A stretch of DNA of 8,932 bases from Actinomycetes bacterium (GCA_021827225.1 JAKAXG010000135.1:1-8932); one strand, 5' to 3'. Numbered from the stretch's first letter, positions 1 to 7,685 are shown. The notes: generated by a model not told the origin, from the sequence alone. Numbers and translations: made by a program.

Positions 1-1
1 T

Positions 2-937
2 CACATATCGAGGTCTGAGCTCGACCAGCACGGCGAGCGTCTTGTGGCCCAGCCGGGCGTGCTCGATGGCCACCTCCGCATTGTCGGGAAGAAGTCGGCG
101 GAGCCGCCTGAGCTCGGGGGGGACGTCGCTGGTCGAGGGCTCGGTTACCTCGACCACGACCCGGCGGCCCGCTGAACGGATCAGATCGACCAGGGACCGG
201 TCGGCTTCGATCAGCCGGGGAGAGCCCTTGACCGCCAACCATGCCGTCCCCGGCAGCTGGTGCGCAGCCTGGAGGGCGGCACGGGCCAGCATGCCCTCCA
301 TCGCCAGGCCCGCCCCGGCGGCGACGGCGTCGGCTATCAGGCGCTCCGGGCTGGAGCCGTCGTTGAACCGGGTGAGCGCCTCGTAGCCGACCGGGTCGCC
401 GGCGGCCAGGTCGACGATGGGCTGGAAAACCGTCCGGAAGTCCCCCGGTTCGGGGAGGCCACCGATGGAATTGGTCGCCGCCACCCGGAGCAACTCCGTG
501 GGAGACGAGGGCCAGGCGGGCGGGTCGCCGTCGTCGCCCAGCTGCAGGACCGACCGCCAGTCGATGGCCTCGACCGGGACGGTGGTCTCCGACCGCCGGG
601 ACCGGTGGAACCGGCGGGACCTCGGCTCGGCGGGCTTGGACAGCAGCGCCCTCAGATGCACCCACGCGTCCACCACGCAGTTGCCCAGCCCGATGAACGC
701 GGCGATGGCGTAGAGGGTCAGCACCACGTTGAGAGCGGCGTACGCCATGTTCTCCCTGTGGCGGTGCTGGTAGGCATAGAGGAACGTCATGGCCGCCAGT
801 CCGGCCAGGACGAAGGGGGAGAACAGAAACAGGGGTGGGGTCACGGTGCGGTCCCTCACCTTGGGGGTGCGGGCGAACGCCGCCTTCGACGCGGTTATGG
901 CCTGGGCCAGGGTGGCGACCACCCCGGCCAGGTTGAC
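2..937 (-). pseudogene. C-terminal half of the glycosyltransferase gene: membrane segments plus degenerate EAL domain (frameshifted, partial)
   Basis: This frame has no start of its own and continues the glycosyltransferase after a one-base shift at 937/938. It is open to the left edge, so the protein end is missing. Seen in order: the rest of a membrane helix (VNLAGVV), a basic loop (ARTPKVRDR), two hydrophobic helices (about 770-840 and 665-750), an Arg-rich linker (RSRRFHRSRRSE, about 590-625), then an EAL-type domain from FQPIVDL (about 410-427). The EAL motif (YEALTRF) and VEVTE are present. The metal-binding Asn of the usual NVSP motif is Lys (KGSP, codon 227-229), and the usual DDxGxG is EHARLG (codons from 64 down). 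In known EAL phosphodiesterases these residues bind the metals, so cyclic-di-GMP cleavage is unlikely. A binding, sensory or structural role is inferred. The linker's positive charge suggests the domain lies in the cytoplasm. Family assignment is firm; function is not. Confidence 0.82.
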
Positions 938-2850
938 GGCAGAAGGATGAGGTTGAAGCCGTACACCCGGGCGACATCGGTCCACTTGTAGCCGCAGTAG
1001 CGCAGATCCGATCCCATGGCCCAGAAGTAGGGGAGCGCGACCAGGAACAACCACGGGCTGATGAGCGTGGCGTCGAACGGGAAGATCAAAAGGACGAGCA
1101 GGCTGACCGAGCTCCAGGTGATGGATGCCATGTAGTTCCACCGCAGGAACGTCTCCCCGAAGCGCGTGCGCTGGCCCCGGGAGCGCCTGGCCTTGCTCTG
1201 ACGCCTCAACTTGGCCAGGAGGAGCAGACCGCCGGTCGCCCATCGCCGCCTCTGGATGCAGAGCGAGCCGAAGTCCGGAGGGGTGGCGCTGTAGCTGAGG
1301 CGCTCAGGAACGTTGAACAGTCGCCATTCGTGGATGCCCAGGTCGATGGTCGACTCGGTGTCCTCGATGACGGTCCGGTCCTGGATATACGTCTTGATCT
1401 CCCAGTCCCCGAGGTAGGACGTCACGGCGATGTCGTCCAGGGCCTCCTTGCGGATCACCGCGTTGGCGCCCACCCAGAAGCTGGCGTCGTAGTAGGTGAG
1501 CCCCTGGTGGACGATGTGCTGCAGGTCGGTGGTGGCGCCGGCGATGCGCTCCAGACGGGTGGACGCCCCCGGGAAGGCGCTGTAGGGGGTCTGGGCGATC
1601 GCCACCCGGCGGTGCTCCTGCTGTTCCAACATGTGGACCAGCCGCAGGCAGTACTCCGGCAGCAGGACGCTGTCCGCGTCGAGGGTGAGCACGTAGTCCG
1701 GGTCGGGCACGGTCAGATCGGCGTTGCCCCGCCCCACCGATACCAGGGCCGCCCCGTTGACCGTCTGCACCTCCCGGTACCGGCCTCCCATGAGCCCGAT
1801 GTAGCTGTTGAGGTTCATGGCCTTGTTGGGCTCGTGCGACAGGGAGACGTAGCGCTTCCGCTGGAACGAGGACAGCTCGGCCCTGAAGATCCACGCCAGC
1901 CGCTGGTGGAACTGGCGGACCCGCACCTTCGGGAGGGTGGCACCCTCCTCGGCTGCCTGGCGAATGGCGTTGGCCACTGAGGCCAGGTCGGATGACAGGC
2001 GGCGGATGACCTCGTTGGCCAGGAAGGCGTCGGTGTGATCGACGATGTCCTCACCTGCCGCGAGATCGTCCAGCCACCCAACGGCGGCGTCGTACTCGTC
2101 GGCCAGCTTGGCGACGTGGGCGGGGCCGACTTCGTCGAGCCCGGCGGCGTTGGTGTCGAAGGCGGCCAGGGCCGCTGCGAACCGCGACGCCGGGCGGGCG
2201 AGTAGCTCCTCTATCTCCTTCGGCAGGGCTTCGGCGGAGACCAGCAGTTCGTGGGCTCGTCGGCTGCGGGGAACGGGCGGATCGTCGATCAGCAGCACGA
2301 TCCTCGTGTCCGGATACTCCTGAAGGGCCGCCGAGAGGAGCGTGTTGCGGACCACGCGGGCGTCTTCCTGGTAGGCCGGCACGAGGACTGTCAGTGACGG
2401 AGCGCTACGGGAGAAGAAGTCCTCCAGCACGGCCCGACTGGCCCGGTGGTGTCCCTGGGTCCGGTAGAAGAACCCCAACCGGGCCAGCAAGTAGGCGACG
2501 GTGGAGGCGGTGAGGGTGGTGATGATGAGCAGGTAGACGATGGCTTCGCTGCGGGCGACAGCCGTCGACTGGTGAGGCGAGAGCAGGTCGCCGAACACCC
2601 AGGTGACCACATAGCCGATCCAGGCGACGACCGTGAGGATCAGGGCCAGGCGGCCCATGCCCACCCGGCGGTCACTGATGCGCGGGGCGATCACCGGGAT
2701 CGGCCTCACCCGCTTGTCGTGGCCCCACTGGCGCCGGCCTCCTGCCGCTGCCCGGCGATCAGGCGGGTCCTCCTTGGCCTCTGCCGGGGCGGCGGGCGCC
2801 GCTGGACGCTCGGCTAGTTCTGGAGACTGGACCATGGCTTGTGTGGGCAC
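895..2850 (-). CDS. membrane family 2 glycosyltransferase (exopolysaccharide synthase type), frameshifted near its C-terminus
   Basis: Probably moves a sugar from a nucleotide-sugar donor to a growing polysaccharide at the inner face of the membrane. Seen, numbered from the GTG start: a Pro/Ala-rich cytoplasmic N-terminus (1-60), two membrane helices (about 68-87 and 103-125), a GT2 core starting at LTVLVPAYQED (153-163), a first Asp pair at 189-190, a DAD (DxD) at 391-393, IEDTES at 495-500, the QRRRW (QxxRW) motif at 533-537, and membrane helices at about 577-613 and from 629. All catalytic signatures are intact. A mostly helical stretch of about 150 residues (195-345) separates the two Asp motifs, longer than in BcsA-like synthases. 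After Pro638 the frame shifts and stops 13 codons later; the neighbouring frame restores LLPVNLAGVV. The start is uncertain: GTG at 2850 or ATG at 2835, neither with a clear ribosome binding site. The sugar and polymer are unknown. Confidence 0.85.
   Translation of the reverse strand: MPTQAMVQSPELAERPAAPAAPAEAKEDPPDRRAAAGGRRQWGHDKRVRPIPVIAPRISDRRVGMGRLALILTVVAWIGYVVTWVFGDLLSPHQSTAVARSEAIVYLLIITTLTASTVAYLLARLGFFYRTQGHHRASRAVLEDFFSRSAPSLTVLVPAYQEDARVVRNTLLSAALQEYPDTRIVLLIDDPPVPRSRRAHELLVSAEALPKEIEELLARPASRFAAALAAFDTNAAGLDEVGPAHVAKLADEYDAAVGWLDDLAAGEDIVDHTDAFLANEVIRRLSSDLASVANAIRQAAEEGATLPKVRVRQFHQRLAWIFRAELSSFQRKRYVSLSHEPNKAMNLNSYIGLMGGRYREVQTVNGAALVSVGRGNADLTVPDPDYVLTLDADSVLLPEYCLRLVHMLEQQEHRRVAIAQTPYSAFPGASTRLERIAGATTDLQHIVHQGLTYYDASFWVGANAVIRKEALDDIAVTSYLGDWEIKTYIQDRTVIEDTESTIDLGIHEWRLFNVPERLSYSATPPDFGSLCIQRRRWATGGLLLLAKLRRQSKARRSRGQRTRFGETFLRWNYMASITWSSVSLLVLLIFPFDATLISPWLFLVALPYFWAMGSDLRYCGYKWTDVARVYGFNLILLPSTWPGWSPPWPRP
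937..938 (-). other. apparent single-base deletion (frameshift) in the glycosyltransferase-EAL gene
   Basis: On the coding strand the sequence reads CTG CCG TCA ACC. One extra G after CCG gives CTG CCG GTC AAC, which joins the two open frames into LLPVNLAGVV and on through a typical membrane and basic-loop sequence. The zero frame instead gives the low-quality tail STWPGWSPPWPRP and stops at 895-897. No slippery heptamer is visible, so a sequencing or assembly error, or a real inactivating mutation, is more likely than programmed frameshifting. Confidence 0.85.
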
Positions 2851-2851
2851 T

Positions 2852-2863
2852 CCGACATGTCGG
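2852..2863. repeat. perfect 12-bp palindrome at the glycosyltransferase start
   Basis: CCGACATGTCGG is its own reverse complement and lies one base upstream of the GTG start candidate at 2850. It could be an operator or an mRNA hairpin that blocks initiation. A palindrome of this length can also occur by chance in GC-rich DNA. Confidence 0.3.
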
Positions 2864-2997
2864 TGACGCGGACTCCGTACGGTTCCTTCCGGATCCGAGG
2901 TGGGTGGGGTGTCGGGCGGTCCGTGGGGGCCATTCGTTGACGGTTGGACAGCCAGTGGGGGATTGGTTCCGGCTTTGTATCGGCTCGGCGCTGGGGG

Positions 2998-3009
2998 CCG
3001 GTCGACCGG
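2998..3009. repeat. perfect 12-bp palindrome in the intergenic region
   Basis: CCGGTCGACCGG is perfectly self-complementary. It overlaps the -10 of the weak minus-strand promoter candidate at 3007-3034, which is where a repressor site would be expected. This is a position-based inference only. Confidence 0.3.
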
Positions 3010-3034
3010 ATAGTGGGATGGCGGTCCGATTCAA
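3007..3034 (-). promoter_or_regulatory. candidate promoter for the glycosyltransferase gene
   Basis: On the minus strand TTGAAT (3034-3029) is followed after 16 bases by TATCCG (3012-3007), a weak match to a housekeeping -35/-10 pair. It would give a leader of about 150 bases before the start codon. The -10 is poor, and high-GC genomes often lack consensus promoters. Confidence 0.2.
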
Positions 3035-3148
3035 CCGGTTTGTCGGGAGTTTGGAGTCGTCGTTTTCGTCGGCGGTCCGTTGTGTGCCCGGGCGGGGGCT
3101 CGGGCGTGGGTCGTCCGCTCAGCGTGCGGCTGGGGTTGCAGCCTGATC

Positions 3149-3191
3149 GCCGGGACCGGCTCCCATCGGCCGGGGTCTCGGCCGGCGCCGG
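3149..3191. terminator. GC-rich hairpins just past the monooxygenase stop
   Basis: Short inverted repeats follow the stop at 3194: CCGGCGCCGG (3182-3191, self-complementary), CGGCCG at 3167-3172 pairing with CGGCCG at 3179-3184, and GCCGG/CCGGC at 3149-3160. None has a following T-run on the minus strand. They may stall polymerase or protect the 3' end, but are not a classical intrinsic terminator. Confidence 0.25.
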
Positions 3192-3193
3192 GA

Positions 3194-4702
<1,509 letters not shown>

Positions 4703-4708
4703 GGTGGA

Positions 4709-4713
4709 CCTCC
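4709..4713 (-). promoter_or_regulatory. ribosome binding site of the monooxygenase
   Basis: GGAGG on the minus strand, six bases before ATG at 4702. It fixes the start and rules out the apparent N-terminal extension of this frame. Confidence 0.8.
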
Positions 4714-4806
4714 GAGGCGCGATCTGGTGGTCGCGACGGTAGTCATCTTCGAGGGGCGGGGGCCCGCTCGTTGTCCCACAGGGTCGTTCCCGGACCACCG
4801 CCGGTG

Positions 4807-5367
4807 CTACCGGGGCACGCGTCCCATCAGATAGAACTCGTCGTTGGGCATGACCCCGCCCAGGTGCGCCAGCCGGTTGGACAGGGCGAAAAAGGCGCTT
4901 ATGGACCCCACGTCCCAGATGTCGTCGTCGGTGAGGCCGTGATCGTGGAGGCCCTCCAACTCGGGGCGGGTGACCATCCACGGCTCCACCGCCAGCCTTA
5001 CCGCCACGTCGAGGATGGCCCGCTGGCGGTCGTCGAGTTCGGCCTTCCTCCAGTCGGTCGCCACCTGATCGGCGACGCGGGGGTTGCGGGCCCGGATGCG
5101 GGCGATGGCCCCGTGGGCGACCACGCAGTAGAGGCAGTGGTTCTCGGCGCTGGTCGCCACCACGATCAGCTCCCGGTCGGCCTTGGTGAGAGCCGGGGTC
5201 TCCTTGTCCATCAGGGCGTCGTGGTAGGCGAAGAACGCCCGCCACTCCGCCGGTCGGTGGGCCAGGGCGAGGAAGATGTTGGGCACGAAGCCCGACTTGT
5301 CCGCAACCTCCCCGATCCGGGCCCGCAGGTCCTCGGGCAGCTCCTCCAGCGGCGGTGGATCGAACAT
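4807..5367 (-). CDS. AhpD-like / carboxymuconolactone decarboxylase family protein (peroxidase-related)
   Basis: A small all-helical protein of 186 residues, close in size and layout to peroxidase-related members of the AhpD-like family. Seen: LPEDLRARI near the N-terminus (10-18), a GFVPNIFLALAHRP segment (26-39), the catalytic signature ENHCLYCVVAH with Cys78, Cys81 and His85 (CxxCxxxH), and a C-terminal helical half. In AhpD the two cysteines reduce peroxides with a downstream thiol reductant, so peroxide or hydroperoxide removal is the likely role. Beside a flavin monooxygenase, which leaks hydrogen peroxide when uncoupled, this would be useful; that link is inference. ATG at 5367 fits the usual N-terminus; an in-frame ATG at 5412 would add 15 residues that look non-native. 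Neither has a strong ribosome binding site. It lies 89 bases after the coiled-coil gene. Confidence 0.9.
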   Translation of the reverse strand: MFDPPPLEELPEDLRARIGEVADKSGFVPNIFLALAHRPAEWRAFFAYHDALMDKETPALTKADRELIVVATSAENHCLYCVVAHGAIARIRARNPRVADQVATDWRKAELDDRQRAILDVAVRLAVEPWMVTRPELEGLHDHGLTDDDIWDVGSISAFFALSNRLAHLGGVMPNDEFYLMGRVPR

Positions 5368-5456
5368 CACCCGATGGTAACGGTCCGCCCCCGGCCTGTC
5401 GGCCTGGATCATCGCTCGGATCGGGCGGCACGGGTGCGGGAGATCGGGTCGGGCGG

Positions 5457-5714
5457 TTACGAGTCCCGGGCGAGGACCTCTGCGGCGGCCCGCATCTGGC
5501 GGGCCAGGTGCTTGCGGGCCTCAGCCTTGGAGACCTGGCGCATCTCCTCCTTGGCCTCCCGGATGGCCGTACGCAGCCCCTGGATGGCCTCGTGGGCCTC
5601 GGTCGCCGCCGCCTTGACGGCCTCGCGCTCGGCTGCGAGTTGATCCAGCATCTGGGCGAGCTCGTTCTGCGCGCGCTCGGCCCGGGCGACGGTGTCCTCG
5701 AGGGGTTCGACCAT
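5457..5714 (-). CDS. small coiled-coil protein of unknown function
   Basis: Not recognised. The 85 residues are almost wholly Ala, Glu, Arg, Gln, Lys and Leu, without proline after residue 4, without cysteine, and with no membrane segment or signal peptide. Hydrophobic residues recur at heptad-like spacing (for example LAQMLDQLAAE), so a continuous helix forming a coiled coil is likely. Third codon positions are G or C almost throughout and the frame ends in TAA, supporting a real gene. It starts at ATG 5714 with only a weak upstream GAG. It sits between the acyl-CoA synthetase (53 bases away) and the AhpD-like gene (89 bases) on the same strand, so it is probably co-transcribed. A scaffold or partner of a neighbouring enzyme is possible; nothing in the sequence proves it. 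Confidence 0.6.
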   Translation of the reverse strand: MVEPLEDTVARAERAQNELAQMLDQLAAEREAVKAAATEAHEAIQGLRTAIREAKEEMRQVSKAEARKHLARQMRAAAEVLARDS

Positions 5715-5767
5715 GGTCTCAGGCTAGGCTGATACCTCCGCTCCCGCTGGGCGCAACTCCGGTGGTT

Positions 5768-7327
5768 TCAGGCGTCGATCTTTGCCCAATAGGGGCGGCG
5801 CAGCTCACGCTTGAGGGGTTTGAGGGCGCCCGATAGTGGCAGTGGTTCAGACCGGAACTCCACCGACTTGGGCACCTTGTAGCCTGCCAGGCTCTCTCTG
5901 ACGTGCCCTTTGATCTGTTCCTCAGTGGCGATGGCGCCGGGGTAGAGCACGACTATGGCGTGCACCTGCTCGACCAGTGTGTCGTGCGGGATGCCGATGA
6001 CGGCGACCTGGGCGACCGCCGGGTGGGTCGAGATGGCATTCTCGACCTCGCTGGAGTAGACGTTCTCGCCGCCCGAGACGATCATGTCCTTCACCCGGTC
6101 GACCACGTAGACGTAGCCGTCCCCGTCGATGTGCCCCTCGTCGCCCGTGTGGTACCAGCCGTCTCGGAAGGCGGCTTCGGTCTCGACCGGCCGGTTCCAG
6201 TACCTGGACATGAAGTTCCCGCCTCGCGCACAGATCTCACCGTTCCCGTCGCGCCCGAGCACCTTGCCGTGTTCATCCTCGATGCGGATGCTGACTCCCG
6301 GCACCGCCTTGCCGGCCGACCTGAGAATCGGTCCGCCGCGCTGATGGTCCCTGCATGTGAGCATGGTGAGCACCGAGGAGCACTCCGTCATGCCATATCC
6401 CTGTGACAGCTTGATATCCGGGAACGTCGCCTGGACCCGGGCCAACAGCGCTTCGGGCATGGGGGAGGCGCCGTACACGAGGTCCGACAGTGGGGCCAGC
6501 CGCTCCGGACGGAACTCCGGGTGGTTCATGACCATGGCGATCATGGTCGGCACCATGGTCGTCCAGTTCACCTCGTAGCTCTCGATCAGGCGCATGACCT
6601 CGGCCGGCTCGAACAGCGGGATGAAGACCGATGTCGCTCCGGTGCCGGGGATACCCAGCACGGCCGCCATGGACGCGGCGTGGAACATCGGCGTCTGGTG
6701 CAGGTAGACCCGCCAGTCGCCGACCCCCAGGACACAGCCGATGTGATAGACGTTCAGCTGCTCGGCGCGCGAGTCCAGAAGGACGCCCTTCGGCAGGCCG
6801 GTGGTGCCGCCGGTGTACATCAAGATGACGGGGTCGGTTTCCTCCGGCTCGGGAGGTACCTTCGGGTGCCCCGACTCCACCAGATCCTCGTACTCGAGGT
6901 CGTGGGGGACGTCGCCGTCGCCGATCAGCACGATCTTGCGGATGGGCAGGTCTTGACGGACCTCGGCGATGGCCCGGCTGAAATGCTCGGCGAACATGGC
7001 GTCGACGAAGACCACCTCGGTCTGGGAGTCGGCCAGGATGAACTGCAGTTCCCTCCCCGCCAAGCGCAGGTTCAGGGGGTTGGCGATGGCACCGGTCAGG
7101 AAGGCGGCGTGGTACAGCTCCAGGTACTGATGGCTGTTGCCGGCCATGATGGCGAAGCGGTCCCCTTTTTCCACCCCCAACTCCCGGGTCATCGCGTCAG
7201 CGACGCTCAGCGTCCGGTACGCGTGCTCTGCGTAGGTGCCGTGCCAGTCGCCGTCGTGGAAGGCGACCTTCTCCGCGTAGCTCTCGAAGACGGGCAGCAA
7301 GGTCCGGTGCGCTATGAGTTCCTTCAC
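5768..7327 (-). CDS. acyl-CoA synthetase (AMP-forming, ANL superfamily)
   Basis: Activates a carboxylic acid with ATP to an acyl-adenylate and then an acyl-CoA thioester. Seen in 519 residues: the phosphate-binding loop YTGGTTGLPK (171-180), YGMTE (311-315), WYHTGD (391-396), the hinge VVDRVKDMIVSGGENVYSSE (408-427), and the C-terminal catalytic lysine motif LSGALKPLKRELR, where Lys503 is kept but the usual Gly before it is Leu. Length and motif order fit medium/long-chain or aromatic acyl-CoA synthetases; the chain length of the substrate cannot be read. The start is GTG at 7327, eight bases after GGGAGG. This GTG overlaps the stop of a 63-codon ORF (GTGA), so its translation may be coupled. 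It leads the proposed catabolic operon and faces away from a second synthetase at 7805. Confidence 0.95.
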   Translation of the reverse strand: MKELIAHRTLLPVFESYAEKVAFHDGDWHGTYAEHAYRTLSVADAMTRELGVEKGDRFAIMAGNSHQYLELYHAAFLTGAIANPLNLRLAGRELQFILADSQTEVVFVDAMFAEHFSRAIAEVRQDLPIRKIVLIGDGDVPHDLEYEDLVESGHPKVPPEPEETDPVILMYTGGTTGLPKGVLLDSRAEQLNVYHIGCVLGVGDWRVYLHQTPMFHAASMAAVLGIPGTGATSVFIPLFEPAEVMRLIESYEVNWTTMVPTMIAMVMNHPEFRPERLAPLSDLVYGASPMPEALLARVQATFPDIKLSQGYGMTECSSVLTMLTCRDHQRGGPILRSAGKAVPGVSIRIEDEHGKVLGRDGNGEICARGGNFMSRYWNRPVETEAAFRDGWYHTGDEGHIDGDGYVYVVDRVKDMIVSGGENVYSSEVENAISTHPAVAQVAVIGIPHDTLVEQVHAIVVLYPGAIATEEQIKGHVRESLAGYKVPKSVEFRSEPLPLSGALKPLKRELRRPYWAKIDA

Positions 7328-7515
7328 GGCAACATCCTCCCTTCGGCGGTCCCCTTCCAGCGGCCCCGGTAACCCTCCAGGAGCGACCCGAGGGGAGAGC
7401 GCTCGGGGCAGGGGAGCAGGAACACGGCGGCCTCGCGCGCCGAGCCGCACAGCTCGGCCTCCAGGTCGTCGGACTCCTCGTCACGCTCACAGGTCTCGTC
7501 CTCGAACTCGGGCAC
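7324..7515 (-). CDS. small acidic ORF overlapping the acyl-CoA synthetase start
   Basis: Unrecognised 63-residue product beginning GTG (7515). Its first third is very acidic (EFEDETCERDEESDDLEAE); the rest is mixed, with cysteines at three places (ETCE, ELCG, LPCP) and a basic end (YRGRWKG). AGAGGA lies five bases upstream of the start. The stop TGA overlaps the GTG of the synthetase by the four bases GTGA, the arrangement used for translational coupling. It could be a real small protein, perhaps metal-binding or a partner of the synthetase, or a leader ORF that sets its translation. A longer reading in the same frame reaches 8058 but has no good start and shadows the divergent gene. Confidence 0.45.
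   Translation of the reverse strand: MPEFEDETCERDEESDDLEAELCGSAREAAVFLLPCPERSPLGSLLEGYRGRWKGTAEGRMLP
7336..7341 (-). promoter_or_regulatory. ribosome binding site of the acyl-CoA synthetase
   Basis: GGGAGG on the minus strand, eight bases before the GTG at 7327. It decides this start over an upstream in-frame extension reaching 7450. It lies inside the coding part of the overlapping 63-codon ORF. Confidence 0.75.
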
Positions 7516-7520
7516 GGCAG

Positions 7521-7526
7521 TCCTCT
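7521..7526 (-). promoter_or_regulatory. ribosome binding site candidate of the small acidic ORF
   Basis: AGAGGA on the minus strand, five bases before the GTG at 7515. It is the main support for initiation there. Confidence 0.45.
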
Positions 7527-7550
7527 GTTTCCCTCTGGAGCCGGCCAGCA

Positions 7551-7580
7551 TTGATACAACCGCAGTCCAGCCCGCGACAG
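7551..7580 (-). promoter_or_regulatory. candidate promoter for the minus-strand operon
   Basis: TATCAA (7556-7551) resembles a -10, with CTGTCG (7580-7575) 18 bases upstream as a weak -35. It would place the transcript start about 25-30 bases before the small ORF, a sensible leader length. The match is weak. Confidence 0.22.
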
Positions 7581-7639
7581 GGCCGAAGGGCCCGGTGACG
7601 CGGAGCGCGGGGGTGACCACCGGACGCCGACTGCTGCCG

Positions 7640-7670
7640 CCACTGCCCTGACAACAAGTGAGGTCAGTGG
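7640..7670. repeat. nested inverted repeats CCACTG/CAGTGG and CTGAC/GTCAG
   Basis: CCACTG (7640-7645) matches CAGTGG (7665-7670), and inside it CTGAC (7648-7652) matches GTCAG (7663-7667). They adjoin the 17-bp inverted repeat at 7669-7685. They may form part of a composite operator or may be chance. Confidence 0.28.
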
Positions 7671-7685
7671 TCACGGGTCGTGACC
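7669..7685. promoter_or_regulatory. operator-like inverted repeat GGTCACG-GGT-CGTGACC
   Basis: Perfect 7-bp arms with a 3-bp centre. The size and symmetry match sites bound by dimeric repressors of the TetR or GntR type, common in control of fatty-acid and catabolic genes. It lies eight bases upstream of a TATCGT (7693-7698) that could be the -10 for the plus-strand synthetase, so it would cover the -35 and spacer. No regulator gene is in the window. Confidence 0.45.

Larger units (their letters stand above)
2915..3079 (+). repeat. three direct copies of the 9-mer GGCGGTCCG
   Basis: Exact copies lie at 2915-2923, 3020-3028 and 3071-3079, 105 and 51 bases apart, all on the same strand in non-coding DNA. 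The first and third share slightly longer flanks (TCG before, T after). They may be repeated sites for a regulator of the glycosyltransferase gene. The same word is not obviously clustered elsewhere in the window. Confidence 0.4.
2851..3193. other. gene-free region between the monooxygenase operon and the glycosyltransferase gene
   Basis: No convincing coding sequence is seen on either strand; the open frames here give Arg/Pro/Ser-rich shadow peptides without ribosome binding sites. The plus strand is rich in G and T and poor in A, and 3056-3120 contains no A at all. RNA made from the minus strand is therefore C-rich and G-poor (about two C per G over 2881-3120, counted by eye) and lacks U for 65 bases. 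Such C-over-G stretches are typical of Rho loading sites. As it directly follows the monooxygenase stop, a Rho-dependent terminator is a fair inference. It could equally be the glycosyltransferase promoter and leader. Three copies of a 9-mer and two 12-bp palindromes lie inside. Confidence 0.6.

Noticed and set aside
895..940. Programmed -1 frameshift producing the glycosyltransferase-EAL fusion
   Set aside because: A -1 slip would join the frames, but there is no slippery heptamer (CUG CCG UCA) and no obvious stimulatory structure. A missing base is simpler.
260..991. Plus-strand open frames across the glycosyltransferase-EAL C-terminal region
   Set aside because: They are antisense to a frame with clear membrane helices and EAL motifs.
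2851..3193. Cyclic-di-GMP riboswitch in the glycosyltransferase leader
   Set aside because: It would fit the EAL domain, but I could not find the conserved GEMM core sequences on the minus strand, and the leader is C-rich and U-poor.
4756..4767. GCGGG/CCCGC hairpin between the AhpD-like and monooxygenase genes as a terminator
   Set aside because: The stem is only five base pairs with a two-base loop and no T-run, too weak to split the operon on its own.
4703..5431. N-terminal extension of the monooxygenase frame to about 745 residues
   Set aside because: The extension reads the AhpD-like gene out of frame and gives Arg/Gly/Pro-rich junk. ATG at 4702 has a good ribosome binding site and the FAD motif follows at the normal distance.
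4771..5643. Plus-strand open frame of 290 codons
   Set aside because: It spans two minus-strand genes and the gap between them in shadow frames, with low-complexity translation.
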